From Plantago ovata (lineage: Eukaryota > Streptophyta > Magnoliopsida > Lamiales > Plantaginaceae): a stretch of DNA of 64,000 nucleotides. Under the pieces are notes generated by a model, which was not told where the DNA came from, did no database searches, and saw only the letters and a program-made list of their open reading frames with translations. The position numbers and the translations under genes are program-made. Below, one piece after another: positions 1 to 14,162 of this stretch; position 1 is the stretch's first letter; every line of letters starts with the position of its first letter. Location of the stretch: assembly GCA_028274465.1 (NCBI GenBank), contig CM051456.1:69798753-69862752 (forward strand). Direction: 5' to 3'.

Positions 1-1106
1 ACAAGAGATCATTCGAGGTTATGGGAGGAAGCATATGTCTTCGCGTTGCATGATTAAGATGGATATGTAGAAGGCATTTGATTCAGTCCAATGGAGTTTT
101 GTAGAGCAATTATTAAGATCCTTGGGTTTCCCGGCTATGTTTGTCAACTGGATTGTTGCTTGTTTGACTATTGTTTCTTATCAGGTTAAAGTTAATGGAC
201 AGTTGACAGCACCTTTCCCTGGAGGTAAAGGTATTCGCCAAGGAGATCCTATTTCTCCCTTTCTTTTTGTTCTTAGTATGGAATATTTGACAAGAATCAT
301 GAAAGCCGACACACCGCACTATGGGTATAGATATCATCCAAAATGCAAAGAGGTTGGCATTACTCATTTGATGTTTGCAGATGATCTTCTATTTTCCAGT
401 AAGGGGACACTGTCATGTGTTAAAGCAGTCTTGGAGTTGTTCAATCTTTTCAGTCAGACATCCGATTTGCAGGCTAACATGGCAAAATGTGAAGCTTATT
501 TCGTAGGGGTAAAGCAAGAAGTAAAAGATAGCATCTTGGCGTTGAGTCAGTTGAGAGAAGGGAGTTTGCCTTTCAAACACTTGGGAATTCCTCTCAATGC
601 TAAACGACTATCTATTTTGCAATATCAACCCCTTCTTGAAAAAATGTTGAGCAATATCACTCATTGGACGACGAAAATGTTGAGTTATGGTGGCCGGCTG
701 CAGTTAATCCAAAGTGTTCTTTATTTGGTTCAACACTATTGGTGTCAAATCTTCTACTTCCCAAAGAAGGTTATGACTGCAATTGAAGGGATTTGTCGTC
801 ATTTCTTATGGACGGGCCAAGCGGGTGATAGTTAGCGTGCTTTGGTTTCTTGGGACACGGTTTGTCGCCCTAAAAGTGAAGGTGGCTTGGGTCTGGTTCA
901 TCTCCCAATCTGGAATAAAGTGTCCTTTATGAAACTACTTTGGGCAATAAACCTCAAGGCTGACAAGTTATGGATACGCTGGTTACATACTTACTACATA
1001 AAGAACCAATGTTATGAGTATGGTTGTGCCTTTAGAAGCATCGTACTTTCTGAAGAAAGTACTTAAATGTAGAGATTTAGTGCAGGGGTCCTCAGATTGG
1101 GTTAGA
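1..1106 (+). pseudogene. LINE (L1-type) reverse transcriptase, 5' portion
   Basis: This is the reverse transcriptase of a plant L1-clade non-LTR retrotransposon, entering from the left window edge. Visible RT blocks are KAFDSVQWSF, then the GIRQGDPISPFLFVLSMEYL block at about 233-290, then the catalytic YADD-type box as FADDLLF at about 376-396, then the thumb region (GGRLQLIQSVL). The frame is the same throughout 2-1066. It is broken by a TAG at 68-70 and a TAG at 833-835, and ends early at 1066, after which the DNA still looks like LINE. The copy is therefore inactive. It is cut at 1106 by the copia element that follows; the zinc-binding tail of the same LINE resumes at 11157. The endonuclease and ORF1 would lie left of the window. 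Confidence 0.9.
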
Positions 1107-3225
1107 TGTAAGAAAATATGGTCAGAGTTACCCCTAGGGTACGCAGCGGAATTTCAAAAAATTTCTTAATATGCACGTTAATTGATCATGTATATAGCGT
1201 ATATATTAAACACGTTAATCAGAAGACTTACAATACTCCAAAAGCAAGAACAGGTATCGAATCGATACGCCAATCGATGAAGTCTCCGTAATAGTCCGGT
1301 GAATCTTCTCCTTCGTCGAAGTCGAATATATTTGCAATACTTTGATTATCTGCAAGACAATAAAAGTTAGTTTCCGGCTCTTAGAACCTCAACCTTGGTA
1401 TCCACGGATGAACAGCTTATCGGAAAGAATGCTAGGATATTCTTTATGTGGCCAAGAAGATGGGGCGGCAATTTTCCTCGGGTGGGAGTGGGCGCGCGCG
1501 GCTAGAGGAGAGGTAGGGGAGAGGTAGTATTTTCTCTAAGAAAACTGGTAGAAAGAATGATCTTGAATCAACTGTTTTCCAACCATGTCTAAAGCTCTCT
1601 AATAGTCTACTATATATAGTAGTCAATAGAAGCCTAAAGAATAATCAATTAGACTTCATAAAGGATTAAGAATCTAATTCTTATTGCACAAGGAAACCAA
1701 TTCAAGTCTAGATTCATTCCCAATCAAATTAGAACTCAATCAGGAAAATCTAACTTATCCCTTGATTTCTAATAGAGGAAGGAGTCGAACTCCTTCCCCT
1801 ACTACTACTGCTTCGCGCGCGCGTCTAAGGGGGATAGGTGGGTCCCGATTTTGGGACCCACTTATAATTCTAAGGCAATTCAAACTCCAAGTAGAGTTTG
1901 GCCATGTGCATATATTAATTCTAAATTAACATATCCTTTGAAATCAAACCTCTATTATATTTCTAAAATATAATCTTTAATTGTATTTACATAAAATACA
2001 ATTAATCTGCCAATTAAATTAATAATTCCAAATCATTAGTTGAGCCACAAATTATTATAATTAATTCCAAATCAATTATAATTCATTAATCACAATTAAT
2101 TCTAAAGTAATTGCGATTCAATCTTCAAGGATATTCGGATAAGCTGAATCACCACATAGTGTGACCCATAGGGCCTCATTGTATTAAGCAAGTCCTAGAC
2201 TAGGCAAAATGGAATTCCTAGACGGTTCCATTTGCAATATTAATACATGAGAACGTTTGAGAGGTTTCTCAAAGCAAACCCTTTCGTTGTGAAGTCTGTT
2301 GCGCTCAACGCGGCGATGGTAACGTCCCTTCATCTGAGTGACTCGAATGCATCTAGGATCGATGAAGTGTCTATCCCAATAATACATCCACGGGCGTCTT
2401 CAGTGAGTTGCATGGTGAATCCAATATCTATTATGACTATCATAATAATATTGATACGCTGGCCAGCGGTTTTACCAATCACAACTATGAACGACTATGA
2501 GCAGTGCTCTCCTGTGCTACACATGAGAGATGAATCCTTCATAGAATCACTTATCATCCCCATTTGTATGTAGCCATAATCCTGGATCGTGTCTTGGGTC
2601 AACTGCTTATTCAGAGCTGACATCGACGGGTCCACCAAGGATATGGGGCAACAAATGTGATGAAAAAGTCCTGTAAGTCCAAAGGACGACTGTCATCACT
2701 TCGACAACTTACCGGTTCCCATAGACACTTCGGTGTAGAGTATACATCGATGGGTGTTTCCGGTGGGTACTTCCATTATTCGGTAATCACCCTTCGAACA
2801 ACTATGTGTAGTTATGGGAACGTTTCTTGATTGTCCAACAATCTGTTCCGTGGCCGTGGGATCGGCTCACACTTGCTCTAACAAGTATAACCTCCACGCA
2901 TACTAGTCTCGGCTGGTTCATTCAGACCCCTACATCCGAGATGAACCTCGACTAGGGAGTGTTTGGGATAGATGATAACTCACATAGCTCCCACTATTGC
3001 TGAGATCGGTCATCTATCCGAGGGAACATGTTTAATATCAATACAGACAGGAATAGAGATATGACATGTTGTATGTCTGGTGTATTATAAATATGAAAGC
3101 GATACTCAATAGTCAAACAACAAACATATATTATATTACATTGACCTGTGTAATAGTATATATATGCCCTTAATAAGGGCTGCATGCCCTTAATAAAGAC
3201 TGTCTCTAGGACATATACACTATCA
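1107..3225 (-). repeat. copia A LTR (3' LTR in element orientation)
   Basis: Direct repeat of 9039-11156, aligning end to end. Holds no gene; small open frames here are mirrored in the other LTR and are not evidence of protein. The internal border is marked by the purine-rich tract at 3226-3240 on the minus strand. Confidence 0.93.
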
Positions 3226-3240
3226 ATCTCCCACTTGGAC
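3226..3240 (-). other. polypurine tract of copia A
   Basis: On the minus strand the 15 bases next to the 3' LTR read GTCCAAGTGGGAGAT, a purine-rich plus-strand primer site placed exactly at the LTR border. The same tract appears beside the copia B LTRs at about 14163 and 22059. Confidence 0.75.
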
Positions 3241-6200
3241 TAGAGCCAGTCACCTTTATGCTTAATACCCAGATTAGCATAATGTCTTAAGTGGACATCC
3301 ACTGATAAGACCTTGGTGAAAGGATCTGTCACGTTGTCCGTGGTTGAGACACGTTCTATACTAACTTCTCCTCTATCAATAATGTCACGTATAACGTGGT
3401 ACTTTCTAAGTACATGTTTGTTCTTGTTTGTAGATCTAGGCTCCTTGGCTTGAGCGACGGTGCCCGTATTGTCACAATAAATCGTTATTGGACTAGGAGC
3501 AGGAACAACCCTCAATTCTTTCAAGAACTCTGAAATCCAGACAACTTCTTTCGATGCTTCTGATGCAGCAATGTACTTGGCTTCTGTGGATGAGTCAGCA
3601 ATCGTGGCTTGCTTAGAACTCTTCCAACAGACAGCTCCTCCGTTCAATTTGAATACGTATCCTGTCTGTGACTTAAGTCATCAGGATCTGATTCAAATCC
3701 AGCATCGACATAACCAGACATCTTTAATTCTTGTTCTCCACCAAACACCAAGAACATTTCCTTAGTCCGTCGAAGGTACTTAAGAATGTTCTTTACAGCA
3801 GTCCAGTGATGTACTCCTGGATTCTGTTGGTGTCGACAAGTGACACTAAGCGCATATGCCACATCTGGCTTATGCAATTCATTGCATACATTATAGACCC
3901 TACTGCCGAAGCATAGGCCACACGACTCATTGCCTTTCTTTCTTCATCAGTTTTAGGACTATCCTTAACTAACAAGACGATCCCATGCCTAGCTGGGAGA
4001 AAGCCTCTCTTTGAGTCGTCCATCTTAAAACGCTTCAGTATTTTGTCGATGTAGGTGGACTGTGTCAATCCTAACATCCTCTTGGATCTATCTCTATAGA
4101 TCTTTATCCCTAGGATGTAGTTTGCTTCACCCAAGTCCTTCATTGAGAAGGTACTTGATAACCAAACTTTAGTCTCTTCTAGCATAGAGACATTGTTTCC
4201 CATGATCAAAATGTCATCAACCTAAATGATCATGAAAACGACTCCCTTGTCGTTGTGCCTAGTGTAGACACAGGGATCTTCTACGCTTCTGACGAAGTCA
4301 AACGATTTGACAGCTTCATCAAAGCGGATATTCCAGCTCCTAGACGCTTGCTTTAGCCCATAGATGGATCCTGTAATTTGCATACAGCAGTTGGCCTGGT
4401 TTTACTAGTAAAACCTTCCGGCTGTACCATATAGACCTCTTCCTCAAGGTTGCCATTGAGGAAGGCAGTCTTTACATCCATCTGCCAGATTTCATAATCA
4501 TAGTACGCAGCTATCGCAAGCAGAATTCGAATGGACTTCAACTTTGCTACCGGTGAAAAGGTTTCATCGTAATCGATGCCATACCTTTGCGTGTAGCCTT
4601 TCACCACAAGTCTAGCCTTGTGCGTTTGTACCTTGCCTTCGGTATCTGTCTTTCGTTTAAAGACCCATTTGCACCCAATAGGTCTAACCCCTTGGGGCAA
4701 GTCTACCAAGCTCCAAACTTGGTTCAGGTACATGGAGTCCACTTCCAATTCCATGGCCTCTTGCCATTTGTCTGAGTCAATATCATGTATTGCCTCTTTG
4801 TAGGTCTCGGGGTCTTCCCGATCTGATAAGCCAACATCAAGTTCACTGATGTCTTCTATCATAAGGCTTTGCTTCTGAGGTCCTTTTGGGATCCTCTTCG
4901 ACCTACGGAGCTCGACAGGTGCTTCTGTCGGTGTTTCTGGTGTTTTCTTTTCTGGCTTCGTGTAACACGAACATTATCAGTGGGCACTGATGCAGCCGGT
5001 CGCGTGCCGCGACCCCGTTCCCTTGCGGGAGGCTGCTCTTGTGCAACTTGTTGCACAGGTTGATTGACAACGTGTTCTATTGGTGTGGTTTTAACTGTTG
5101 ATCTAATCACAGGACTCCCACTGACTATGACATACCTAGCAAGTGTCATATCATTACCCTTGTCTGCTTCGAAAGCTCCCACTGAACTTGAGTCCAAATC
5201 AGAAGATTTAGAGAACTCATGTTCGCGCGTGTCAAAGTCTTGAATTTCTTCTCAAGTTCTATCATATCATCTAACCTCTCTTCTTCGAGGTATTCTGCTT
5301 CTAAAAACTTGACGTTTCTAGATACTATCACCTTGTGATCTTCAGCATGATATAATTCATAGCCTCTCGTATGACGAGGATAGCCTATGAAATATACTTT
5401 GACACCCTTGGCATCTAACTTATCAGTGAGCAACAGTTTGACTATCGGAGGACAGCCCCAAGGTCTAAGATAGCCCAGTGAGGGCTTCTTTCCATTCCAT
5501 AACTCATAAAAAGTTTTCTCCACTGATCTAGATGGTACATGGTTCAAAATGTAGATTGCAGTTTGTAGCGCATATCCCCATAGATATTTTGGAAGAGTCG
5601 AGAATCCAATCATTGATCTTACCATGTCTAACAGGGTTCGATTCCTTCTCTCAGACACACCATTCAATTGTGGTGTTCCAGGAGGGGTCCATTGTGATTG
5701 AATTTCATTCTCCTTCAAGTAGTCGATAAATTCTTCACTAAGGTATTCACCTCCTCTATCTGATCGAAGAGTGACTATCCTTAGGTTCAATTCATTCTCG
5801 ACCTCATTCCCAAACTCCTTGAATTTCCCAAAGGTCTCAGATTTATTCTTCATAAGATAAATATATCCATCCCTTGAGAAATCGTCAGTAAAGGTAACGA
5901 AGTAAGGATAACCCCCACGCGCATGGACTTTAAAAGGTCCACATACATCGGTATGTATGAGCTCTAAGAAGCGAGTGGCACGAACACCTTGTCCAACAAA
6001 AGGTTTGTTCGTCATCTTACCCTTAACACATGATTCACATGTACCATATGATTCAAAATCAAATGGTTCTAAGTAGTCCAACTTCCTTAGTCTTTGAATC
6101 CGTGTTTCATTGTTATGGCCTAGCCGACAATGCCATAGATAAGATGGATTATTCTTCCTACTTGAAGACGGTTGTTTGTTATGTATTTGAAATAAAGGTA

Positions 6201-7480
6201 GACTACTTTGTAAAATATATAAACCATTCACTAAGCGAGCTTTTCCATAATACTGGTCATTTAATGAAAACTAACAAGTATTATTAGCAAATCGAAAGGA
6301 AAAACTCAAATTGTCCAACAATGGAATGGAAATAATATTTCTGACAATGGATGGAACAAAATAAACGTTATTAAGTTCTAAACATTGTCCTGAAGGTAAA
6401 TCTATCTTGCAGCGTCCAACGCGTTTGGCTTCAACTGGATTGCCGTTCCCAACATGCAAGTCGATTTCACCTTGCTTGACTAGCCTGTGTTCAATTAGCC
6501 CCTGCACATTATTACAAATGTGTGAGCCACAGGCTGTATCTAATACCCAATCATTGGAGTCAAAAGTAGTCATGTTCATTTCAATAACAAACATACCTGA
6601 GCTAGAAGCCGGCGGCTTCTTAGCTTGATCTGCCCTTAGCTTTAGGGCAATCTTTCTTCCAATGTCCTTTCTGTTTACAGAAAATACATTCATCTGTGCG
6701 TACCGTTCCGCTTCTCTTGAACTTCCTTTTCTGGTTCAGACGCTTAGGCTTATCACTCGAAGTGTTAGCCTAGGCTCCCGACTTTCCCTTACCCTTAGCA
6801 CCTTTGTTTCTCGGGTTTGGGTTAGACGGTTGCCCAACATACATGATCGATTTCTCCTTCTTAGGGAGAGTTTGATCATATGTCTTCAGCAGATTATGGA
6901 GCTCGGGCAGTGTAACGTCCTTCGCATTCATTGTGTAGTTAATGATGAACTGCGAATACGAACTCGGCAATGATTGAAGGACAAAGATCACCATGATCTT
7001 ATTCTCCAGCTTGACACCGGCATCGGCAAGCTTCTCAAAGAGACCAATCATCTTGAGTACATATTCAGACATGTTCCCTCCTTCATTGAGCTTGCATTTG
7101 TGTATCTCTTTGATCAAATCAAATTCAACACTTCTTGTTGTCGTCTTAAAGAGCGACTAAAGATGCTTCAGCATCTCATACGGCAACATGCTTTCATGTT
7201 GTCTCTGCAGCTCATTGCTCATTGCCGCCAGCATAATACACTACACAGATCTAGCATCCTCATGATGCTTATCATACTTTGCCTTGTTGGCTTGATTCCA
7301 AGCAACAACTTTATCGGCAGTCTGATTCTCGGGACACACGGGAATAGTCTCGTCCAAGACGTACTCAATCTTTTCGTACCTCAGCACCAAATGAATATTT
7401 CTGATCCAATCTCGGAAGTTTGGTCCGGTCAAAATTTGCTTCTCTAAGACAGCACGTAGCGAGATACTCGCCATTTTGGT
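3240..7480 (-). pseudogene. copia A gag-pol polyprotein (degraded)
   Basis: Fossil copia polyprotein read right to left. Gag starts near 7474 (MASISLRAVLEKQILTGPNF) and runs to about 6700. The protease region lies near 6690-6270 (DWVLDTACGSHICNN, with the D-T/S-G-like core). The GAG-pre-integrase and integrase core occupy about 6230-5300 (LWHCRLGHNNETRIQRL; HTDVCGPF; GTPQLNGVSERRNRTLLDM). RT is at about 4870-3950 ([39 protein letters not shown]), and RNase H at about 3880-3240 (STEAKYIAASEASKEVVWI; ending HKGDWL). Several breaks split it into separate frames; no further detail is given for this fossil. Its closest relatives in the window are the copia B copies at 14-25 kb. Confidence 0.92.
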
Positions 7481-7522
7481 TTTCCTAAGGAGAAATAGTA
7501 TAGACCGAAAATAATAAATCAA

Positions 7523-9021
<1,499 letters not shown>

Positions 9022-9037
9022 CCTGGCTCTGATACCA
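9022..9037 (-). other. primer binding site of copia A (tRNA-iMet)
   Basis: Minus strand reads TGGTATCAGAGCCAGG, one base inside the 5' LTR border at 9039. TGGTATCAGAGC is the standard complement of the 3' end of plant initiator methionine tRNA used by copia elements. Confidence 0.93.
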
Positions 9038-9038
9038 C

Positions 9039-11156
9039 TGTTAGAAAATATGGTCAGAGTTACCCCTAGGGTACGCAGCGAATTTCAAAAATTTTCTTAA
9101 CATGCAGGTTAATTGATCATGTATATTGCGTATATATTAAACACGTTAATCAGAAGACTTACAATACTCCAAAAGCAAGAACAGGTATCGAATCGATACG
9201 CCAATCGATGAAGTCTTCGTAATAGTCCGGTGAATCTTCTCCTTCGTCGAAGTCGAAGATATCTGCAATACTTTGATTATCTGTAAGACAATAAAAGTTA
9301 ATTTCCAGCTCTTAGAACCTCAGCCTTGGTATCCACGGATGAACACCTTATCGGAAAGAATGCTAGGATATTCTTTATGTGGCCATGAAGATTGGGTGGA
9401 AATTTTCCTCCGGTGGGAGTGGGCGCGCGCGGCTAGAGGAGAGGTAGGGGAGAGCTATTATTTTCTCTAAGAAAACTGGTAGAAAGAATGATCTTGAATC
9501 AACTGTTTTCCAACCATGTCTAAAGCTCTCTAATAGTCTACTATATATAGTAGTCAATAGAAGCCTAAAGAATAATCAATTAGACTTCATAAAGGATTAA
9601 GAATCTAATTCTTATTGCACAAGGAAACCAATTCAAGTCTAGATTCATTCCCAATCAAATTAGAACTCAATCAGGAAAATCTAACTTATCCCTTGACTTC
9701 TAATAGAGGAAGGAGTCGAACTACTTCCCCTACTACTACTGCTTCGCGCGTGCGTCTAAGGGGGATAGGTGGGTCCCGATTTTGGGACCCACTTATAATT
9801 CTAAGGCAATTCAAACTCCAATTAGATTTTGCCCATGTGCATATATTAATTCTAAATTAACATATCCTTTCAAATCAAACCTCTATTATATTTCTAAAAT
9901 ATAATCTTTAATTGTATTTACATAAAATACAATTAATCTGCCAATTCAATTAATAATTCCAAATCATTAATTGAGCCACAAATTATTATAATTAATTCCA
10001 AATCAATTATAATTCATCAATCACAATTAATTCTAAATTAATTGCGATTCCATCTCCAAGGATATTCGAATAAGCTGAATCACCACATAGTGTGACCCAT
10101 AGGGCCTCATTATATTAAGCAAGTCCTAGACTAGGCAAAATGGAATTCCTAGACGGTTCCATTTGCAATATTAATACATGAGGACGTTTGAGAGGTTTCT
10201 CAAAGCAAACCCTTTCGTTGTGAAGTCTGTTGCGCTCAACGCGGCGATGGTAACGTCCCTTCATCTGACTGACTCGAATGCATCTAGGATCGATGAAGTG
10301 TCTATCCCAATAATACATCCACGGGCGTCTTCAGTGAGTTGCATGGTGAATCCAATATCTATTATGACTATCATAATAATATTGATACGCTGGCCAGCGG
10401 TTTTACCAATCACAACTATGAACGACTATGAGCAGTGCTCTCCTGTGCTACACATGAGAGATGAATCCTTCACAGAATCACTTATCATTCCCATTTGTAT
10501 GTAGCCATAATCCTAGATCGTGTCTTGGGTCAACTGCTTATCCAGAGCTGACATCGACGGGTCCACCAAGGATATGGGGCAACAAATGTGATGACAAAGT
10601 CCTGTAAGTCCAAAGGACGACTAGCATCACTTCCACAACTTATCGGTTCCCATAGACACTTCGGTGTAGAGTATACATCGATGGGAGTTTCCGGTGGGTA
10701 CTTCCATTGTTCGGTAATCACCCTTCGAACAACTATGCGCAGTTATGGGAACGTTTCTTGATTGTCCAACAATCCGTTCCGTGGCCGTGGGATCGGCTCA
10801 CACTTGCTCTAACAAGTATAACCTCCACGCATACTAGTCTCGGCTGGTTCATTCAGACCCCTACGTCCGAGATGAACCTCGACTAGGGAGAGTTTGGGAT
10901 AGATGATAACTCACATAGCTCCCACTATCTGTGTGATCGGTCATCTATCCGAGGGGACATGTTTAATATCAATACAGACAGGAATAGAGATATGACATGC
11001 TGTATGCCTGGTGTAATATAAATATGAAAGCGATACTCAGTAGTCAAAAAACAAACATGTATTATATTACGTTGACATGTGTAATAGTATATATATGCCC
11101 TTAATAAGGCCTGCATGCCCTTAATAAAGAGTGTCTCTAGGACATATACACTATCA
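9039..11156 (-). repeat. copia A LTR (5' LTR in element orientation)
   Basis: Partner of 1107-3225, colinear over its whole length with scattered single-base differences. Ends ACACTATCA next to TTAGG of the interrupted LINE. Confidence 0.93.
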
Positions 11157-11779
11157 TTAGGTTCACTACTGAAAGGAGTTTTGACAAGAATGCGTCTTAT
11201 GCAATTATTCGTCCTCCTACTATGAAGGTAACCTGGAGAGACTTGATTTTAAATAATAAGGCAACTCCTCGCGCGAAGTTTTTTACATGGCTTGCACTTA
11301 GGGGACGCTTGGCTACTCAAGATAGGCTTCTGCAGTTCAATATTAATGTCGATCCTCTTTGTGTCTTTTTCCATCAAGATGCGGAGACTATAGATCATAT
11401 TTTCTATCACTGTTCTTTCTGGAAATCTGCTTGGTATGTTTGGAGTTGTAGAACTTGTGATGTAAACTCTTGGCAAGAAAAATTGGGTTGGTTGTGTGAG
11501 CAGGTGAAAGGCAAAAGCCCCAGGAACCGCATGTTTAAGGTATTGGTCACTGAGATGATTTATGCGACTTGGATGGAACGAAATGCAAGAATTTTCAATA
11601 ATAAGTTGCAGGGGACTAATCACATTCTGAGAGAAGTTGTCCGCAAGACTCTGGGTAGATGCTGGCCTGATCGGAAATTAGAACAAGTTTGTAGGAACTG
11701 TTTTGATTTTCCTAGAGTAGACTAATTTTTCATGTCTGTCAGTTTTTCTGTTTTCTCAGTAGCAGTTTTTACTTGGATG
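11157..11779 (+). pseudogene. LINE reverse transcriptase zinc-binding domain (3' portion of LINE split at 1106)
   Basis: Continuation of the LINE interrupted by copia A. The open frame runs to a stop at 11725 and carries the zf-RVT domain found at the C-terminus of plant LINE RT proteins: MKVTWRDLILNNKATPRAKF, FTWLALRGRLATQDRLLQ, the C/H cluster DPLCVFFHQDAETIDHIFYH, and the closing TWMERNARIFNN motif. The zinc ligands are only partly kept, since the usual CxxC is CVFF here. After the stop comes about 50 bp of 3' UTR, which is then split by a solo LTR at 11780. Confidence 0.88.
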
Positions 11780-13737
11780 TGATAGTATGTATGTCTTAGA
11801 GACAACCTTTATTAAGGGAAAATGTACTATTACACAGTCAACGTAATATATTATATGTTTGTTTATCCCTGTTTATGTTTACGTACGTATTTATATATTA
11901 CATCAGGCATACAACATGTCATATCTTTATCTGGTTGGTCTGTAGAGATATCAAACATGTCCCCTGTGGATAGATGACTGATCACATAACTAGTGGGAAC
12001 TATGTGAATTGTCATCTATCCCAAACTCTCCCTATTCGAAGCTCATCTCAGATGTAGGGTTCTGAATGAGGCAATCGAGACTAGTATGTGTGGAGGTTGT
12101 ACTTGTTAGAGCAAGTGTGTGTCGATCCCACGACCACGGAACAGATCGTTAGACGAATCCATGATGTTTCCATAACTGCGCATAGTTGTTCGAGGAGGAT
12201 TCCGAACAATGGAAGAACCCACCGGATACTCCCATCGATGTATATTCTACACTGAGGTGTCTATGGGAACCGGAGTTGTTGAAGTGATGCCATTCGTCCT
12301 TAGACTCCCAGGACTTTATCATCACATTTGTTGCCCCATGTATTTGGAAGGGATCCAACGCCCGCTCTGAATAAGAAGCCTGCTACGGCCCGTTCTGGGA
12401 TCATGGCTATATTACAAATGTGGATGATAAGTGATCATGTGAGGATTCATCTCTCATGTGTAGCATTGGAGAGAACTGTTCAAGTCGTTCATAGTTGTGT
12501 TGGTAAAACCTCTGGCCAGCGTATGGATATATATTTATGAATGGTCATAAGAGATATCCCATTAACCAAGAAGTTCAATGAAGACACCATGAGTGTTTTA
12601 TTGGGATAGACAATTCATCGATCCTAGATGCATTCGAGTCAGTCAGATGAAAGGACCTTACCATCGCTGCATTGAGTGTAAGAGTCTTCAACAAAGAAAG
12701 GGTAGCTTTGAGAAACCTCTCAAACGTCCTCATATATTAATATTGCAAATGGGACCATCTAGGAATCCCATGATGCCTAGGTATGTCACTAGCTTAATAT
12801 ACTGAGGCCCTATGAGTCACACTATGTGGTGATTCAGCTTATCCGCATGACCATGGAGATGGGATTATAGTTAATTGAGATTTATTATAATTATATGTGG
12901 CACAATTAATATTATGAAAATATTAATTGAATTAATTGTATTTTTGAGAATACAATTAAAGATTATATTTTAGAAATATAATTGAGGTTGGAATTAAAAG
13001 ATATATGAATTAAAGATTAATATATGCACATGGGCAAAATCTAATAGAGTTAGAATTGCCTTAGACTTGCATGTGGGTCCCAAAAGTGGGACCCACATAT
13101 TCCCTCCATGTGGCGCGGCCAAACTTAAGGGGAAAGTTTTCCTAATTGAGTTATGATTTAATTAGGGAATGAACCTAGACACAAAGGTTTACTTGTGCAA
13201 TAAGAATTAGAATTCTTATTCATTTTTTGAGTCTTAAAGAATGTTCTTTAGGCTTCTATTGACTACTATATAAGTAGATGGTTAGAGAGCTTTTTCAATA
13301 CACATTCTCATTCACTCTTATATTCTCTCAAGAAGAAAAAGCTCTCTCTCTCCTACCTTAAGCCACCGCCACCGCCGCCGCCCCCTCTGTTCTCTGGTCA
13401 ACCGAGTTTGACTCGAGAATATCCTAGCACTCTCTCGATAAGCTGTTCATCCGTGCATACCAAGGTTTAGGTTCTAGGAAGCTGGAGACTAACCTTTATT
13501 GTTTTGCAGATAATTAGAAAGCATATTAGATATCATCGACTTCAACGAAGGAGAAGATACACCGAATTATTACGAAGATCATATCGATTGGGCTATCGAT
13601 TTTGTTTTAATTCTTGCTTTTGGAGTATTGTAAGTCTTCTAACTAATGTGATTGAATATACGTTATATGCATGTTAAATTTTTTTTTGAAATTCCGCTGC
13701 ACCACTCTAGGCGTAATTCTGACCATATTTTCTTACA
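11780..13737 (+). mobile_element. solo LTR of the copia A family
   Basis: Sequence is the reverse complement of the copia A LTRs (TGATAG at the left, TTCTTACA at the right) with clear divergence, about 1.96 kb. It is flanked by perfect 5-bp duplications GGATG (11775-11779 and 13738-13742) and lies in the 3' UTR of the LINE. There is no internal region, so it is a product of LTR-LTR recombination. It is more diverged from the copia A LTRs than those are from each other. Confidence 0.92.
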
Positions 13738-13793
13738 GGATGTTGAGCTTATGTGGCTATACTTGGAATAAAACTATCTTTGTTCCAAAAAAA
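13738..13793 (+). mobile_element. 3' end of the LINE with A-rich tail
   Basis: After the solo LTR, the LINE 3' UTR resumes (GGATGTTGAGC) and ends in an A-rich tail at about 13786-13793, followed by a short AT repeat. Immediately after, at about 13808, copia B LTR sequence starts, so the LINE had inserted into that LTR. Confidence 0.75.
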
Positions 13794-13807
13794 ATATATA
13801 TATATAT

Positions 13808-14162
13808 ATAACCAAGTTCATTCGTAGTAATGAGACCTACTACATCCTCGAAAGATCTAATGCAGCATATGCTAGCTTCAATCGCATCATTGATATCCCG
13901 TATCTCAATGACCTTCAGCTAGTGGCTTATTTTAGGACTTAATTATTGACACACAAGCTGCCACCAACTTGGTGATTACCTTAAGTCCTTGGGAACATTT
14001 TATTGAATAATTCAAACAACCAAATAATATATTCATAAAATGTAATGCCAATTGTATTTAATAATGTATAAATAAATGAACATAAATAAATAACAATAAC
14101 TGAATGTGATCAAGTACATATCGTCTTTATCGTAGGTTGTCTCTAGAACATATATACTTTCA
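13808..14162 (-). repeat. remnant of copia B1 LTR
   Basis: Matches 21700-22058, the right part of the intact copia B LTR, from ACCAAGTTCATTCGTAG through TACTTTCA. The rest of this LTR is not in the window because the LINE at 1-13793 sits in it. Confidence 0.85.

Noticed and set aside
1444-2573. Small open frames mirrored at 9375-10504
   Set aside because: They are the same frames in the two copia A LTRs, with no protein similarity; by-products of LTR identity.
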